From Streptomyces adustus (GTDB lineage Bacteria; Actinomycetota; Actinomycetes; Streptomycetales; Streptomycetaceae): 59,903 nt of DNA. The position numbers and the translations under genes were made by a program. Within the stretch, counting starts at the first letter, position 1. Every line of letters starts with the position of its first letter. Under the pieces are notes generated by a model. That model saw only the letters and a list, made by a program, of their open reading frames with translations. It was not told the DNA's origin and ran no database searches. Shown piece after piece: positions 27,025 through 35,937 of the stretch. The stretch lies in assembly GCF_009377175.1 (NCBI RefSeq), contig NZ_VJZD01000027.1:1-59903 (forward strand), given 5' to 3'.

Positions 27025-27205
27025 GTCCTGCCGGCAATGGGTCGTCGGTGACATCGATGCCGGGCACGAGGTGGCCGACGTGGAAGGCGACCTGCTCGGT
27101 CTCGGCGAAGTAGTTCGCCGGGTTGCGGTTGAGGGTGAGCAGTCCGATGGGCTGGGAGTTCCTCGGGGACGATGTTCGTGGGGGCGAGGAGGTCGATGCC
27201 GGACG
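27024..27205 (-). pseudogene. Catalase, internal fragment with frameshift
   Basis: Minus strand [15 protein letters not shown], one-base shift, then [40 protein letters not shown], a central segment of monofunctional haem catalases. Both ends of the gene are missing; the downstream end is fused to the IS5-family fragment. Confidence 0.7.
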
Positions 27206-27316
27206 ACCATCAGATCAGGACTCCCCAAGAGCACGCCTCTTCAAGATCGCAGCGACGAGCGGCGCTGAAGCCAGTAGGTTCTTCTCGCGTACAGAAGTGG
27301 ATCCGGGAGGATGTCG

Positions 27317-27523
27317 ATGGCGGAGCAGACCGATGAGCCTCTTTCCGAGTGGCTGACGATGCAGCAGTTCGCCGATCACTACGGGGTGAGCACGCGCACG
27401 GTGGCCCTCTGGGTCGCCTGCGAGCCCACCATGCGCATCAAGAGGGTTGGTCCGAGTTGCCGTGTCATCCGCATCCACCGCTCGGAGCTGGACCGCGGAC
27501 GGGACGGTGTGGTCCTCCGCTGA
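27317..27523 (+). CDS. Small helix-turn-helix protein, excisionase/MerR-like
   Basis: 68 residues, mostly one winged-helix domain: WLTMQQFADHYGVSTRTVAL, then WVACEPTMRIKRVG and VIRIHRSELD. ATG 27317 is chosen over 27311 because gggagg (27305-27310) then has correct spacing. Such proteins include phage or element excisionases and small repressors. It sits among IS remnants and no integrase is nearby. Confidence 0.7.
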   Translation: MAEQTDEPLSEWLTMQQFADHYGVSTRTVALWVACEPTMRIKRVGPSCRVIRIHRSELDRGRDGVVLR

Positions 27524-27535
27524 CGGCGGGCGAGC

Positions 27536-28270
27536 TCAGAACGCGGTGCGCCCAGGAGAGTCGGGGTTGACCGCTTGGCGCCTTAGCTCCATGGCCTGGT
27601 TGTTGCGATCCCACCGAATTTCGCGGACGGCGGTCTCGCTCTGCAGGGTCATCAGTGAGGCCAGCGCGTGGCCGCTGCGCGCCGGGTTGGCGAGACACTG
27701 CTCGTAGAGGGCCAGGGCGCGGTCGGGATCGGCGTACAGTGTGCGGTACAGCTCCGCTGCTCGGAACTGCCCGTAGGGATGGCCTTTGTGGGCTGCTGCC
27801 AGGAAGTGCTCCAGGGCGTGTTCCATCGGAGCACGGCTGACAGGCAGGAGCCGCTCCAGGTAGAGGTTCCCGAGCGCGAGCATCGCTTCGGGCTCTCCCA
27901 GTGCGACGGCCCGGCGGTAGTGATCTGCGGCGTCGTCGTACGACTGCGCGATGCCGGCGTCCAAAGCGCCCTGCTGGTACAGGCACCCCAGGTAGTAGGC
28001 GGCGCGCGGCGACCCGGAGCTCTGCCGCAGCCAGGGCACGGCCTGCACGTAGTCACCCTGGACGAAACAGATGTGCCCCAGCAGTTCCGCGGCCCCGTCG
28101 TGCCCCTTGGCCGCCGCCTGCTCCAGGAAGAAGGCTGCCGCAGCACGGTGGGGAGGGCTGCTCCAGCAGTGCAGGCCTATCTGGTGGAAGTCGTCGGCCG
28201 ACACGGGTTGTCGACCGTCCACGGTGAACTCGATCCCGTTCCACAGCACGCCGTACGTCCCCTCCGCCAC
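27536..28270 (-). CDS. Sel1/TPR-repeat protein
   Basis: 244 residues made of repeated alpha-helical pairs with the Sel1-like signature (AxxLG-xx-Y-xG--): ELLGHICFVQGDYVQAVPWL, YYLGCLYQQGALDAGIAQSY, LALGNLYLERLLPVSRAP, FRAAELYRTLYADPDRALAL. No signal peptide. Sel1 repeats form scaffolds for protein-protein contacts. It stands alone; convergent with the small HTH gene, with 12 bases between the stops. Confidence 0.8.
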   Translation of the reverse strand: MAEGTYGVLWNGIEFTVDGRQPVSADDFHQIGLHCWSSPPHRAAAAFFLEQAAAKGHDGAAELLGHICFVQGDYVQAVPWLRQSSGSPRAAYYLGCLYQQGALDAGIAQSYDDAADHYRRAVALGEPEAMLALGNLYLERLLPVSRAPMEHALEHFLAAAHKGHPYGQFRAAELYRTLYADPDRALALYEQCLANPARSGHALASLMTLQSETAVREIRWDRNNQAMELRRQAVNPDSPGRTAF

Positions 28271-28785
28271 CTGGAATCAGCCTACCGGGCCCGGATGGTT
28301 GTCCGATAACAGCAGGCGGACGGACTTTCAGGTGGCGGACGGCCGGAGTGCTGCAGTTCGTACACGGAGTGTTGGTGCGGCTGGTCCCGCCGGATCGCCG
28401 CCAGCTGGCCCGTTACGCCCCTCGCTGTGTAGCGGCCGTGTTCAAGTAGTTCGGTCAGCGTGGACAGGTGGGCATTCAGCAGCGTGGCGGTGTGCTGTCG
28501 GTGCTCGGTGGTGTCAGGCTCGCCACCAGACTCTGATCGAGTCGGCCGCGGTCGTCTTCTACTCGGTCTATCGGCCGGAGACGACCCTCAGGTACTTCGT
28601 CCGCCAGGGCGCCCGGCACGGCGTGTGCGTCACCCCGACACCCTCGCCGACGGCGTCGCCGAGGCGATCTCCCGCGCCTGCAACCGCTACTGCCTCGAGG
28701 AGTTCGGGTTGAGCTGGGGCCGGTGATCTCGGGGACCTTCCGGCCTGCACCCGCCTGATCACCCGACCGACACCGGATCAAAGCC
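28271..28785. other. Intergenic region with possible decayed coding DNA
   Basis: 515 bases. Plus-strand frames give protein-like pieces (VVFYSVYRPETTLRYFVRQG near 28545-28604; LADGVAEAISRACNRYCLEE near 28640-28700) that switch frame between them, suggesting a frameshifted relic, but no family is recognised. Confidence 0.35.
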
Positions 28786-29195
28786 GAACTCGACTACAGT
28801 CGCGGCCCCGAGAAGACCTGGGCCACGGGGCCTTACGCGTCCGGGACAGCCAGCAGATCACCTTGACCGCTTCCTCCCGCAATAGCGTCTTCTATCAGCA
28901 ATTCCTGCAACAGGTCGAAGACGCGAACCCGGCCGGGGACATCTGGATCGTCACCGACAACCTGTCCACCCGGACCTGGCCCGAGGACCATCCCCGGATC
29001 CACCACGCCTTCATCTCCCTCAGCGCCTGCTGGCTCAACCTCCAGGAAGGCTGGTGGCGCATCCTCCGCAAAGCCGCCCTCGCCAGCCGCTCCTTCACCA
29101 ACCCTGCCGACATCGCATACGCCACCGTCCTCGCGACCAGCCAACTCAACTCCCGGGCGAGGCCAGCCCTGCTCCCCGCAACATGCGCACCTCCC
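28786..29195 (+). pseudogene. IS630-family transposase, C-terminal fragment
   Basis: HRIKAELDYSRGPEKTW, one-base shift near 28830, then SVFYQQFLQQVEDANPAGDI, WIVTDNLS (second catalytic Asp region), PRIHHAFISLSACWLNLQEG (Glu region) and FTNPADIAYATVLATSQLNS. The N-terminal HTH and first Asp are missing and a few residues after NLS are deleted. The tail is lost at about 29195. Confidence 0.75.
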
Positions 29196-29219
29196 GGCCA
29201 TCGAGGTCCGAGCTGTGGA

Positions 29220-29507
29220 TCACGTGCGCAGCACCACGCCCAGGCGGGCCGTGCCCAACGGTTCTGCGGCCGCAAGCAGTGCCTCGGCCGACGCGATCTC
29301 CTGGGCGGTGGCGATCTTCTCGCATGGCCTGCCGCGCCTGCGCTGCAGCGTCCTGCGGAACGCGAGGGCTGCGGTGACGGCGGCGGCCAGCAGCGCACCG
29401 GCCCTCACAACGGTCCGCAGACTCAACACACCACTGCCCGGCGCCGGTTCATCCGAGTCCCTTCCGTCGGCGTCGGTGAGGAAGTCGGAGGCGAACTCAT
29501 CCAGCAT
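29220..29507 (-). CDS. Small single-pass membrane protein, hypothetical
   Basis: 95 residues with an acidic N-terminus (MLDEFASDFLTDADGRDSDE), one hydrophobic helix (VVRAGALLAAAVTAALAF, about 33-50) and a basic flank. No recognised family. The ATG lies in an arm of a large inverted repeat, and the ribosome binding site is weak. The end abuts an IS630 remnant, so the C-terminus may be altered. Moderate doubt that it is expressed. Confidence 0.4.
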   Translation of the reverse strand: MLDEFASDFLTDADGRDSDEPAPGSGVLSLRTVVRAGALLAAAVTAALAFRRTLQRRRGRPCEKIATAQEIASAEALLAAAEPLGTARLGVVLRT

Positions 29508-29537
29508 CCCGTACCGATGGTGGGGCGGGATGCTGGA
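29500..29537. repeat. 12-bp-arm inverted repeat
   Basis: TCCAGCATCCCG and CGGGATGCTGGA, perfect over 12 bases with a 14-base loop. It overlaps the start of the 95-residue frame and lies about 90 bases downstream of the GH4 gene stop (minus strand), so it may be the terminator of the sugar-importer operon. Confidence 0.6.
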
Positions 29538-29626
29538 GCGCGTGGACCGGGGGTTCTCCGGAAGAAGTTGGAGTACGGGAGCGTTCGGCGGCCGTCACAG
29601 TGGGGCGCGGGTGCGTCCGCGGTCGG

Positions 29627-30940
29627 TCATGAACCCAGACGGGTGCGCAGTCCCGGTTGGAGGAGATCGCCGTGGGCGGTGACCATGTCGTCGCACAGGC
29701 GCCAGATGTCCTCGACCGGCAGGGCCGCGGCCGTGGCGGGGTCGGTCATTGCCGCGTGCCTGATGTGCCGCGGGTCGTCCTCGATGGCCGCCCGCACCGC
29801 CAGGTCGTTCGCGCTCAGATAGGTGCGGTTGAGCGCCGCGAGCTGAGGCGGGAGGGAGCCGACGCGGGTGGGCTGGACGCCCAGCGGGTCCACGAGACAC
29901 GGCACCTCGACGGTGCCGTGCGCAGGCAGATTGTCGATCAGGCCCCGGTTGGGGACGTTGCCGTAGACCGTGCGCGGGGTGCCGGTCACCATGCTGTGGA
30001 TGATCTGCGGTGCGTACTCCATCGTCCCCTCGACGGCGACCGGCGTCCCGGCGGCCAGCGCGTCGCGGGTCCTCTCGTAGGTGGCGACGTTCTCGTCGAC
30101 GATCTTGAGGTACTCGCCGATCGGCAGCCGCAGCCGTTCGACCTCGCTGTCGTGGTGCAGATACCAGGGAACGTACTCGGAGGAGTGCTCGCTGGTCTCC
30201 GTGGGGTAGTAGCCGAGCCGGCGGTACATGTCGACCCGGACCCTGCGGCGCAACTGGTCGTCGGAGGCGATCAGTTCGTCCAGCTTCGGGTAGAGGCTCC
30301 GGCCCTGGTGCTCGAAGCGCAGCACCCACGCCTGATGGTTGACGCCCGCGGCGTGGTAACTGATCTCCTCATAGGGCACGTTGACAAGGACCGCGAGGTC
30401 GCGCATCGTCCAGTACACCGAGTGGCACAGACCCACCACCCGGGTCAGGCCGGTGGCCTGCGTCAGGTACTGGACGTTCATGGCCATGGGGTTGGTGTAG
30501 TTCAGCAGCCAGGCCTGCGGGCAGACTTCGGCGATGTCCCGCCCCAGATCCTTCAGGAACGGGAACGTGCGCAGGGCGCGGAAGATGCCTCCGATGCCGA
30601 GGGTGTCGCCGATGGTCTGGCGTACGCCGTAGCGGGCCGGTACCTCGAAGTCGGTCCGGGTGGCCTCGGCCATACCGATCTGCACGATGTTGATGACGAA
30701 GTCGGCGTCGGCCAGGGCTTTGCGGCGGTCGGTGTCCGCGGTGACGTCCGGCGTGGCACCGAGGGCGTCGGCGATGTGGACGGCGGCCGCGTGCGCGGTG
30801 GCCAGACGCTCGGTGTCGATGTCGTGCAGCGCGATGCGCGCGGACTTCAGTTCGGGGAACGCGAGGAGGTCGGCGAGCAGTCCCTGGGTGAAGACGACGC
30901 TGCCTGCGCCGATGAGGACGATCTTGGGGGTGGTGGTCAT
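29627..30940 (-). CDS. GH4 family alpha-galactosidase-like glycosidase
   Basis: 437 residues, typical GH4 length. The NAD-binding start KIVLIGAGSVVFTQGLLADL, the LNYTNPMAMN segment (146-155), the metal-binding Cys-His pair CHSVYW (Cys172, His173), and NHQAW (201-205) are all present. GH4 enzymes use NAD+ and Mn2+ and cleave by an oxidation-elimination route inside the cell; this subtype (MelA/AglA-like, no phosphate-binding signature seen) acts on alpha-linked galactosides or glucosides. Its start overlaps the stop of the small ORF at 30937 (ATGA). Last gene of the importer operon, so it probably acts on the imported oligosaccharide. Confidence 0.88.
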   Translation of the reverse strand: MTTTPKIVLIGAGSVVFTQGLLADLLAFPELKSARIALHDIDTERLATAHAAAVHIADALGATPDVTADTDRRKALADADFVINIVQIGMAEATRTDFEVPARYGVRQTIGDTLGIGGIFRALRTFPFLKDLGRDIAEVCPQAWLLNYTNPMAMNVQYLTQATGLTRVVGLCHSVYWTMRDLAVLVNVPYEEISYHAAGVNHQAWVLRFEHQGRSLYPKLDELIASDDQLRRRVRVDMYRRLGYYPTETSEHSSEYVPWYLHHDSEVERLRLPIGEYLKIVDENVATYERTRDALAAGTPVAVEGTMEYAPQIIHSMVTGTPRTVYGNVPNRGLIDNLPAHGTVEVPCLVDPLGVQPTRVGSLPPQLAALNRTYLSANDLAVRAAIEDDPRHIRHAAMTDPATAAALPVEDIWRLCDDMVTAHGDLLQPGLRTRLGS

Positions 30941-31146
30941 ACCGGGCTTTCCTCGGTCTCGGAAGGGCGGGCGAGGACTTCATCCCGCGTGGGCTGTGCG
31001 GTCATACCGTCGTAGGCGCGGGTGGGGGTGGCTTCGCGGACCGCGCCGAAGCGAACCGCTCTCGTGAGGGGCGTTGCGGCGAGCGGACCGATGGTGATGT
31101 CGGGGTCGGTGTCACCGGTGTCGAGCAGCTCGAAGGCGTGCGGCAC
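30937..31146 (-). CDS. Small hypothetical protein coupled to GH4
   Basis: 69 residues from GTG 31146, acidic, no signal peptide or membrane segment (FELLDTGDTDPDITIGPLAA, TRAVRFGAVREATPTRAYDG). Unrecognised. It lies 42 bases after the permease gene and its stop overlaps the GH4 start by four bases, so translation of GH4 probably depends on it. It may be a real small subunit or a coupling leader. Confidence 0.6.
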   Translation of the reverse strand: MPHAFELLDTGDTDPDITIGPLAATPLTRAVRFGAVREATPTRAYDGMTAQPTRDEVLARPSETEESPV

Positions 31147-31188
31147 TGAGGTGTTCCTGCCTGGGTGGTGTGTCGGCGGCGAGCGGGG

Positions 31189-32079
31189 TCAGCCTTTGAG
31201 ACCGGTGGAGGTGATCGACTGGATGAACGCCTTCTGCGCGCCGAGGAAGGCGAGCAGGACCGGCAGGACGGTGATGACGTTCCCGGCCATCACGGCTGCC
31301 CACTGTGTGTGGTGCTGTCCCTGGAAGGTCGTGAGGCCGAGCTGGAGCGTGTACCGGGTGTCGTGGTTGATGGCGATCAGGGGCCAGGTCAGGTCGTTCC
31401 AGGTGCTGAGGAACGTCAGGACGGCCACCGTGCTGAGGGCCGGCCGGGACAGCGGCAGCACGATCCGCCACAGCACGTGAAGCCGTGAGCAGCCGTCGAT
31501 CCAGGCGGCCTCCTCCAGTTCGCGGGGCAGCGAGAGGAAGAACTGCCGCAGGAGGAACACCGAGAACGGCGTGACGAGGGACGGCACGATCAGCGCGCCG
31601 AGCGTGTCGATGAGGCCGAGCTGCTTCATCACCAGGAACGTCGGGATCATCGTCAGCTGGAACGGGATCGCCATCGTCGCCAGCATCAGTCCCAGCAGCA
31701 ACCGGGAGCCGGCGAACCGCATCCGGGCGAACGCGTAGCCGCCCAGGGTGCCGAGCACGAGGTTCGCGGTGACCGTGACGAGGCTGACGAGGAACGAGTT
31801 GGCGAACCAGCGGGGGAACATCGCGTTGCCGAGCACGTAGCGGTAGCCGCCCAGGTCCAGACGGGAGGGCCACAGCGCCGGCGGGAAGCGGTTGATCTCC
31901 GCGTTGCTCATCACCGAGCTGAGCACCAGCCAGATGAGCGGTACCGCGAACAGCAGCGCCATCGGCGCGAGCAGCAGGTGCCAGGGGCTGAACGGCAGCC
32001 GGCGGCGTCGTCGGCGGGTGTCGGGCCGGGCGGTCGGGGCGGCCTGCGCGGCCGCGGCCGGGGCGGAGACGGCGGTCAT
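31189..32079 (-). CDS. Sugar ABC transporter permease, MalG/LacG type
   Basis: 296 residues with six transmembrane segments. The EAA loop that contacts the ATPase is EEAAWIDGCSRLHVLWRIVLP, typical of the carbohydrate uptake 1 family. The N-terminus carries an Ala/Pro/Arg-rich cytoplasmic tail. ATG 32079 overlaps the stop of the upstream permease (four bases). No ATPase gene is in the operon; Streptomyces sugar importers commonly share the ATPase MsiK. Confidence 0.92.
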   Translation of the reverse strand: MTAVSAPAAAAQAAPTARPDTRRRRRRLPFSPWHLLLAPMALLFAVPLIWLVLSSVMSNAEINRFPPALWPSRLDLGGYRYVLGNAMFPRWFANSFLVSLVTVTANLVLGTLGGYAFARMRFAGSRLLLGLMLATMAIPFQLTMIPTFLVMKQLGLIDTLGALIVPSLVTPFSVFLLRQFFLSLPRELEEAAWIDGCSRLHVLWRIVLPLSRPALSTVAVLTFLSTWNDLTWPLIAINHDTRYTLQLGLTTFQGQHHTQWAAVMAGNVITVLPVLLAFLGAQKAFIQSITSTGLKG

Positions 32080-33014
32080 GCGGTGGCTCCCTGGAGTCGG
32101 CGGCGGGTGATCTGGAGGATCAGGCCGATCAGGCCCAGGGCCGCGGCCAGCACATACGCGGAGGCAGCGCCGTACCCTGCGGTGGCGTTCTTGAACGCCT
32201 GCTCCCAGATGAAGTAGACGATCACCGTGGTGGATCCGAGGGGTCCGCCCTTGGTGGTGACGTACACGAGGTCGAACGTCTGGAGGGCCTCGATGGTCTG
32301 CCACAGCAGCAGGAACACCGAGACGGGCCTGAGCGTGGGCAGGGTGACGTGCCGCAGGATCCGGAAGCGGCCGGCGCCGTCCAGCCGGGCCGCCTCGATC
32401 AGCGAGGCCGGCACGTCCTGTAGTGCCGCGAGGTAGATGACCATGCAGAAGCCGGTACCGCTCCACAGACTGATCGCGACCAGCACGGGCAGCGCCTGGG
32501 ACGGATCGTTGAGGAAGCCCTGCGACGGGATCCCGAGGTAATGCAGTACCGCGTTGGCCGCGCCGAACTGCGGGTCCAGGATGAACGAGAACAGCACGCC
32601 CTGCGCGGCGGAGGAGACCACGAACGGGACGAAGAACAGGGTGCGGTAGAGCCCGACGAAACGGATGCGCCGGTTCAGGGCGAGGGCGAGCAGCAGCCCC
32701 ACCGCCATACTCGCCGGCACGTACAGCCCGGTGTAGAGCAGGGTGTTGTGCACGGCCTGGCTGAAGTGGGGGTCCTGGGCGAGGGCGCGGTAGTTGTCCA
32801 GGCCCACCCAGCGGCTCGGCGTGACGAGGTCGTCGGCCTGGAAGGACAGCAGCAGCGACCAGACGATGGGCACCACGCTGAGACCGAGGATGATCAGGAC
32901 CGCGGGCGATACGAACGTCCAGGCCGTCGCGGACTCGGCGGCCCGTCTGCGGCGCAGGGCACGCCGGTTGTCCGGGGGACGGGGCAGAGTGATCGGGGTG
33001 GGCACTCGGGACAC
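32076..33014 (-). CDS. Sugar ABC transporter permease, MalF/LacF type
   Basis: 312 residues, six transmembrane segments, starting after a basic tail (RRALRRRRAAESATAWTFVS). EAA loop: ASLIEAARLDGAGRFRILRH. GTG 33014 is chosen because ctgaggagat precedes it with good spacing and it lies 11 bases after the lipoprotein gene stop. It would pair with the MalG-type permease to form the membrane channel. Confidence 0.92.
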   Translation of the reverse strand: MSRVPTPITLPRPPDNRRALRRRRAAESATAWTFVSPAVLIILGLSVVPIVWSLLLSFQADDLVTPSRWVGLDNYRALAQDPHFSQAVHNTLLYTGLYVPASMAVGLLLALALNRRIRFVGLYRTLFFVPFVVSSAAQGVLFSFILDPQFGAANAVLHYLGIPSQGFLNDPSQALPVLVAISLWSGTGFCMVIYLAALQDVPASLIEAARLDGAGRFRILRHVTLPTLRPVSVFLLLWQTIEALQTFDLVYVTTKGGPLGSTTVIVYFIWEQAFKNATAGYGAASAYVLAAALGLIGLILQITRRRLQGATA

Positions 33015-33025
33015 GGCGGATCTCC

Positions 33026-34357
33026 TCAGCGGGGTATGAGCAGTGCGGCGTTGGCGTCGGCGGCGCAGGAGCGCAGTGCCTGGGCGGGACTGCTCCGCCC
33101 CAGCAGCACGGCGACGACGGCCTGCCCGAGGGCCTGCGAGATCTGCGGGTAGGCGGCGTGCACGGGACGCACGCGGGCCGAGTCCAGTGCCTTGGTGAAC
33201 ACGTCCAGGCCCTCGGTGGCGCTCTCCTGGTGCTGCCAGGCGGGCAGGTCGCGGGTGCGGCGGCTGAGCGGGAGACTGCCCGCGTCGATGTCCCAGCGCA
33301 CGTCCTGAGCGGGCTGCATCAGCCAGCTGACGAAGGTCTTGGCGGCCTTCGTGCGGGCGGCGCCGTTGTCGAACACCGTCCAGGTGTCGGGTCCGCTGAT
33401 GGTCACCGGCCGGCCGGAGAAGGTGGGCAGCGGGACGACGTGATAGTCGATCTTCGCCTGCCGGATGTCGGGGAGCTGCCAGGGTCCGGTGACGGCCATG
33501 CCCATCCGGTCGGACAGGAAGACCTGGTACATCTGCTCGCTGCCCGGCTTCGGGTCGACGTAGACGCTCTTGTCCCGGGCGAGGGCGGCCACCACCTCCA
33601 GAGCGCGGGTCCCGGCGTCGCCGCCGAACCCGATGTGCTTGCCGTCGTCGGCGACGACGTCCCCGCCCAGATCCCAGATCATGGGCCACATGCGCCAGAC
33701 GGTGTCCTCGTCGCCGACGCCCGGCCAGCCGGTGCCGAATCGGCCGCGGCCGACGTCGGTGAGCGCCTTGGCGGTGGCGACGAAGTCGTCCCAGTGCCAG
33801 TCCGCTTCGGGCAGCGGCAGTCCGGCCTGCTGGAAGAGTTTCCGGTTGCAGACCACCGCGAGCGAGTCCAGCAGCGCGGGCGCGGCGCGTACCTGGCCGT
33901 TGACGGTCACGGCCTGGCGGGCCGGCAGCCAGTAGTTCGTCCAGGGCGTGCCGGCGTGCCCGACCATGTCGGTGAGGTCGGCGACCTGAGGACTGTGGGC
34001 GACGCTCGCCAGGTCGGAGCCGAAGATATAGGCGATGTCCGGGTAGGAGCCGGCGGCGAGGGCGGCGGTGACCTTCTGGAGCATCGCGTCGGCGAGCACC
34101 CCGCCGCCCAGCTCCACCCGGATGCGGGGGTGGCTCCGCATGAACGAGTCGGCCAGGGATTCCATGGCCTTCTTGCCGGTGTCGGTCTGCCCGTGCCACA
34201 TCTCGATCGTCACGGTGCCGTCGGCACTCACGCCGTCGTCGCCGCCCGCCGCGCAGCCGGAGGCCCACAGGCCCGCGGCCGCCGTGGTGGCCAGAGCGGC
34301 GCCGGTGCGCAGCACGGTGCGCCGTCGGGGCTGTGCGCTGCGGGTGACCGCATGCAT
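33026..34357 (-). CDS. Sugar-binding lipoprotein of ABC transporter
   Basis: 443 residues. The signal peptide has a twin-arginine-like start (RRRTVLRTGAALATTAAAGL) and a lipobox WASGC with lipidated Cys35. The mature part begins VTIEMWHGQTDTGKKAMESL, as in family-1 carbohydrate-binding proteins. ATG 34357 follows cgggaggtaccc. It is the first gene of a five-gene operon (binding protein, two permeases, small ORF, GH4) whose transcript appears to begin about 480 bases upstream with a leader shared with the GH114 gene. Confidence 0.92.
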   Translation of the reverse strand: MHAVTRSAQPRRRTVLRTGAALATTAAAGLWASGCAAGGDDGVSADGTVTIEMWHGQTDTGKKAMESLADSFMRSHPRIRVELGGGVLADAMLQKVTAALAAGSYPDIAYIFGSDLASVAHSPQVADLTDMVGHAGTPWTNYWLPARQAVTVNGQVRAAPALLDSLAVVCNRKLFQQAGLPLPEADWHWDDFVATAKALTDVGRGRFGTGWPGVGDEDTVWRMWPMIWDLGGDVVADDGKHIGFGGDAGTRALEVVAALARDKSVYVDPKPGSEQMYQVFLSDRMGMAVTGPWQLPDIRQAKIDYHVVPLPTFSGRPVTISGPDTWTVFDNGAARTKAAKTFVSWLMQPAQDVRWDIDAGSLPLSRRTRDLPAWQHQESATEGLDVFTKALDSARVRPVHAAYPQISQALGQAVVAVLLGRSSPAQALRSCAADANAALLIPR

Positions 34358-34710
34358 GGGTACCTCCCGTGTGGGGCTGTGGGACACGCGCCGGTGCGCA
34401 GGAGGCGCGTCCGGTGTACGGCGTTGCGGCCGTGGCGACGGAGCGTGGTCCCGGCGGGTCTGGGTGTGTGGCCGGTCTTGGGCGACCGGAGGGCCGCGGG
34501 GCCGGTGCTCAGCGTCGGGCGCGCAGCGAGCGGGACGGTCGGCGAACGGCTGCCGCCGGCGGTGCGGGGGTGCTCCGGAGCGAGGGCGGCCGGGTGCGGG
34601 CGCCGGGTGACCGGAGGGGGCGGCCCGCACGTGAGGCGCGACCGGCCGTGGTCGTCGTGCCTCGCCGTCCACGGGGAGTCGCATGGAGACGGATCATGTC
34701 CAAGCCCCAG

Positions 34711-34842
34711 AACATGGTGGGTACGTCCCCGCCTCGGACACCGACCTGGTCCTGGCGACTCAGTCCGGACTTCTGGCGCGTGGTCAGCTACCGGCTGGGC
34801 GTACCTCTGCCGCCGAGTGCTTCGACTACGGCGTTGACCAGG
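34711..34842 (-). ncRNA. Candidate structured leader RNA, copy A (importer operon)
   Basis: Read on the minus strand this sequence is homologous to the leader of the GH114 gene (35938-36060). Identical blocks include ACGCCCAGCCGGTA, AGTCGCCAGGAC and GTCCGAGGCGGGGACGT. Near the 5' end both copies can form a hairpin, but with different sequence (here CGCCG with CGGCG). The last block folds as UGUCC-GAGGCGG-GGACG. It lies just after a TTGACA promoter and 354 bases before the binding-protein gene. A short frame begins right after it (ATG 34715), 68 codons, possibly a leader peptide. Confidence 0.6.
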
Positions 34843-34843
34843 A

Positions 34844-34872
34844 GTTAAACGATGGTGCCAGGTAGCTGTCAA
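34844..34872 (-). promoter_or_regulatory. Promoter of sugar importer operon
   Basis: On the minus strand TTGACA (34867-34872) and TTTAAC (34844-34849) with a 17-base spacer. The same boxes and spacing precede the GH114 leader (TTGACA, 17, TTTACT), while the spacer sequences differ. Transcription would start at about 34837. No gene is supported between 34873 and 35101. Confidence 0.65.
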
Positions 34873-35101
34873 GAGGGAAGCGGTGATTGGATCTGCGTGA
34901 AACGCCGGTGAAACCTGCATGACTGCGCATCAGGTCTCCGTATGCCGCCAGCCGTTGACCGATCGACACGCGGCTTCATGGCCGAGGGCGCGGTGTGTCC
35001 GCGCGGGTGTACGCGATGTCGGCCCGCGGCGGCTCGGTGAGCCGTCACAGGCCGACACGCGTTTCAGGCGCGCCCGGGGACGCGATCAGTGCGGGATGCG
35101 C

Positions 35102-35917
35102 CTAGCAGGTCTTGCGGACGTATCCACTGCTGCCGGCCGGTGAGACGTTCACGTCGCGCTGGACGATGCTCAGCGTGCCGCCCCACCCCCTGCATGCCTT
35201 CGACTTGCCGGAGTTGGTGTACTCGATCACGATCACGTTGTTGCCGAAGGCGCTGGTGTAGTCGCCGCACTCGTCGTACTGGCCGCACTCCTCGGCCACG
35301 GCGAAGTCGAGGCCGTTGGCGGTGCGGTTGCCGGCCAGCTCGGGGGTGTTCTTCTGGGCGATGGCCAGACCGTCCGCGTGGGCGCGGGCGGAGAGCAGCT
35401 TGATGAACGCCTGTGCGTTGTTCGCCGTCAGGCGGCCTCCGGAGCGGGAGTAGCTGTCGTAGTTGTCGGGCTCGACGGCCTGGAAGCCCTTGTCCCGGCA
35501 GCCGTCGATCTGCGATCCGATCTGGTTGGCGATCCGCTGGCGCTTGGCGTCCGTACCGACGTCGAGGAGGGCCTCGCCCCAGTCCTGGTCGTAGACGACC
35601 TTGCCCGCGGAGTCGCGCAGCAACAGGTCCGACGCCCACTCGCCCTCGGCGCCCGGTTGCGCCTGGAAGGCGTTGACGTAGCAGATGTTGTACAGGCCGG
35701 CGGCCGGGGAGGCGGTGTGGTCACGGGTGACGACCTTGACACCGGTGGGCGGCGTGTAGGCGCCGCCGATCTGGTAGTCGAAGCCCGCGTGCGTGGGCGG
35801 CAGGGACACGGTCGCCGCCTGCGTCGAGGGTGCCCCGACGAACAGGGCGCCGGTCAGCGCGGCCGCGCCGATGACCGTGCCGGTGAGTTTGAGAGTGGTG
35901 GTGTTGAGGTGGCTCAT
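35102..35917 (-). CDS. Secreted GH114 endo-alpha-1,4-polygalactosaminidase
   Basis: 271 residues. A Sec signal peptide with hydrophobic core LTGTVIGAAALTGALFVGAP is probably cleaved after STQA (34). The mature part is the GH114 TIM barrel: AGFDYQIGGAYTPP (Asp47), YNICYVNAFQAQPG, VVYDQDWGEALLDV, GFQAVEPDNYDSYSRSG (Glu149, likely catalytic). GH114 enzymes cut alpha-1,4-galactosaminyl linkages in polygalactosamine or galactosaminogalactan. A 138-base leader homologous to that of the importer operon precedes it, pointing to common control. It is transcribed separately from, and just upstream of, the importer operon. Confidence 0.9.
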   Translation of the reverse strand: MSHLNTTTLKLTGTVIGAAALTGALFVGAPSTQAATVSLPPTHAGFDYQIGGAYTPPTGVKVVTRDHTASPAAGLYNICYVNAFQAQPGAEGEWASDLLLRDSAGKVVYDQDWGEALLDVGTDAKRQRIANQIGSQIDGCRDKGFQAVEPDNYDSYSRSGGRLTANNAQAFIKLLSARAHADGLAIAQKNTPELAGNRTANGLDFAVAEECGQYDECGDYTSAFGNNVIVIEYTNSGKSKACRGWGGTLSIVQRDVNVSPAGSSGYVRKTC

Positions 35918-35937
35918 GTCGTGAGCTCCAGAGGAAG

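Noticed and set aside
29657..31015. Long plus-strand open frame opposite the GH4 gene
   Set aside because: It is a GC-bias shadow of the GH4 gene; the minus strand has clear family motifs and correct start/stop coupling.
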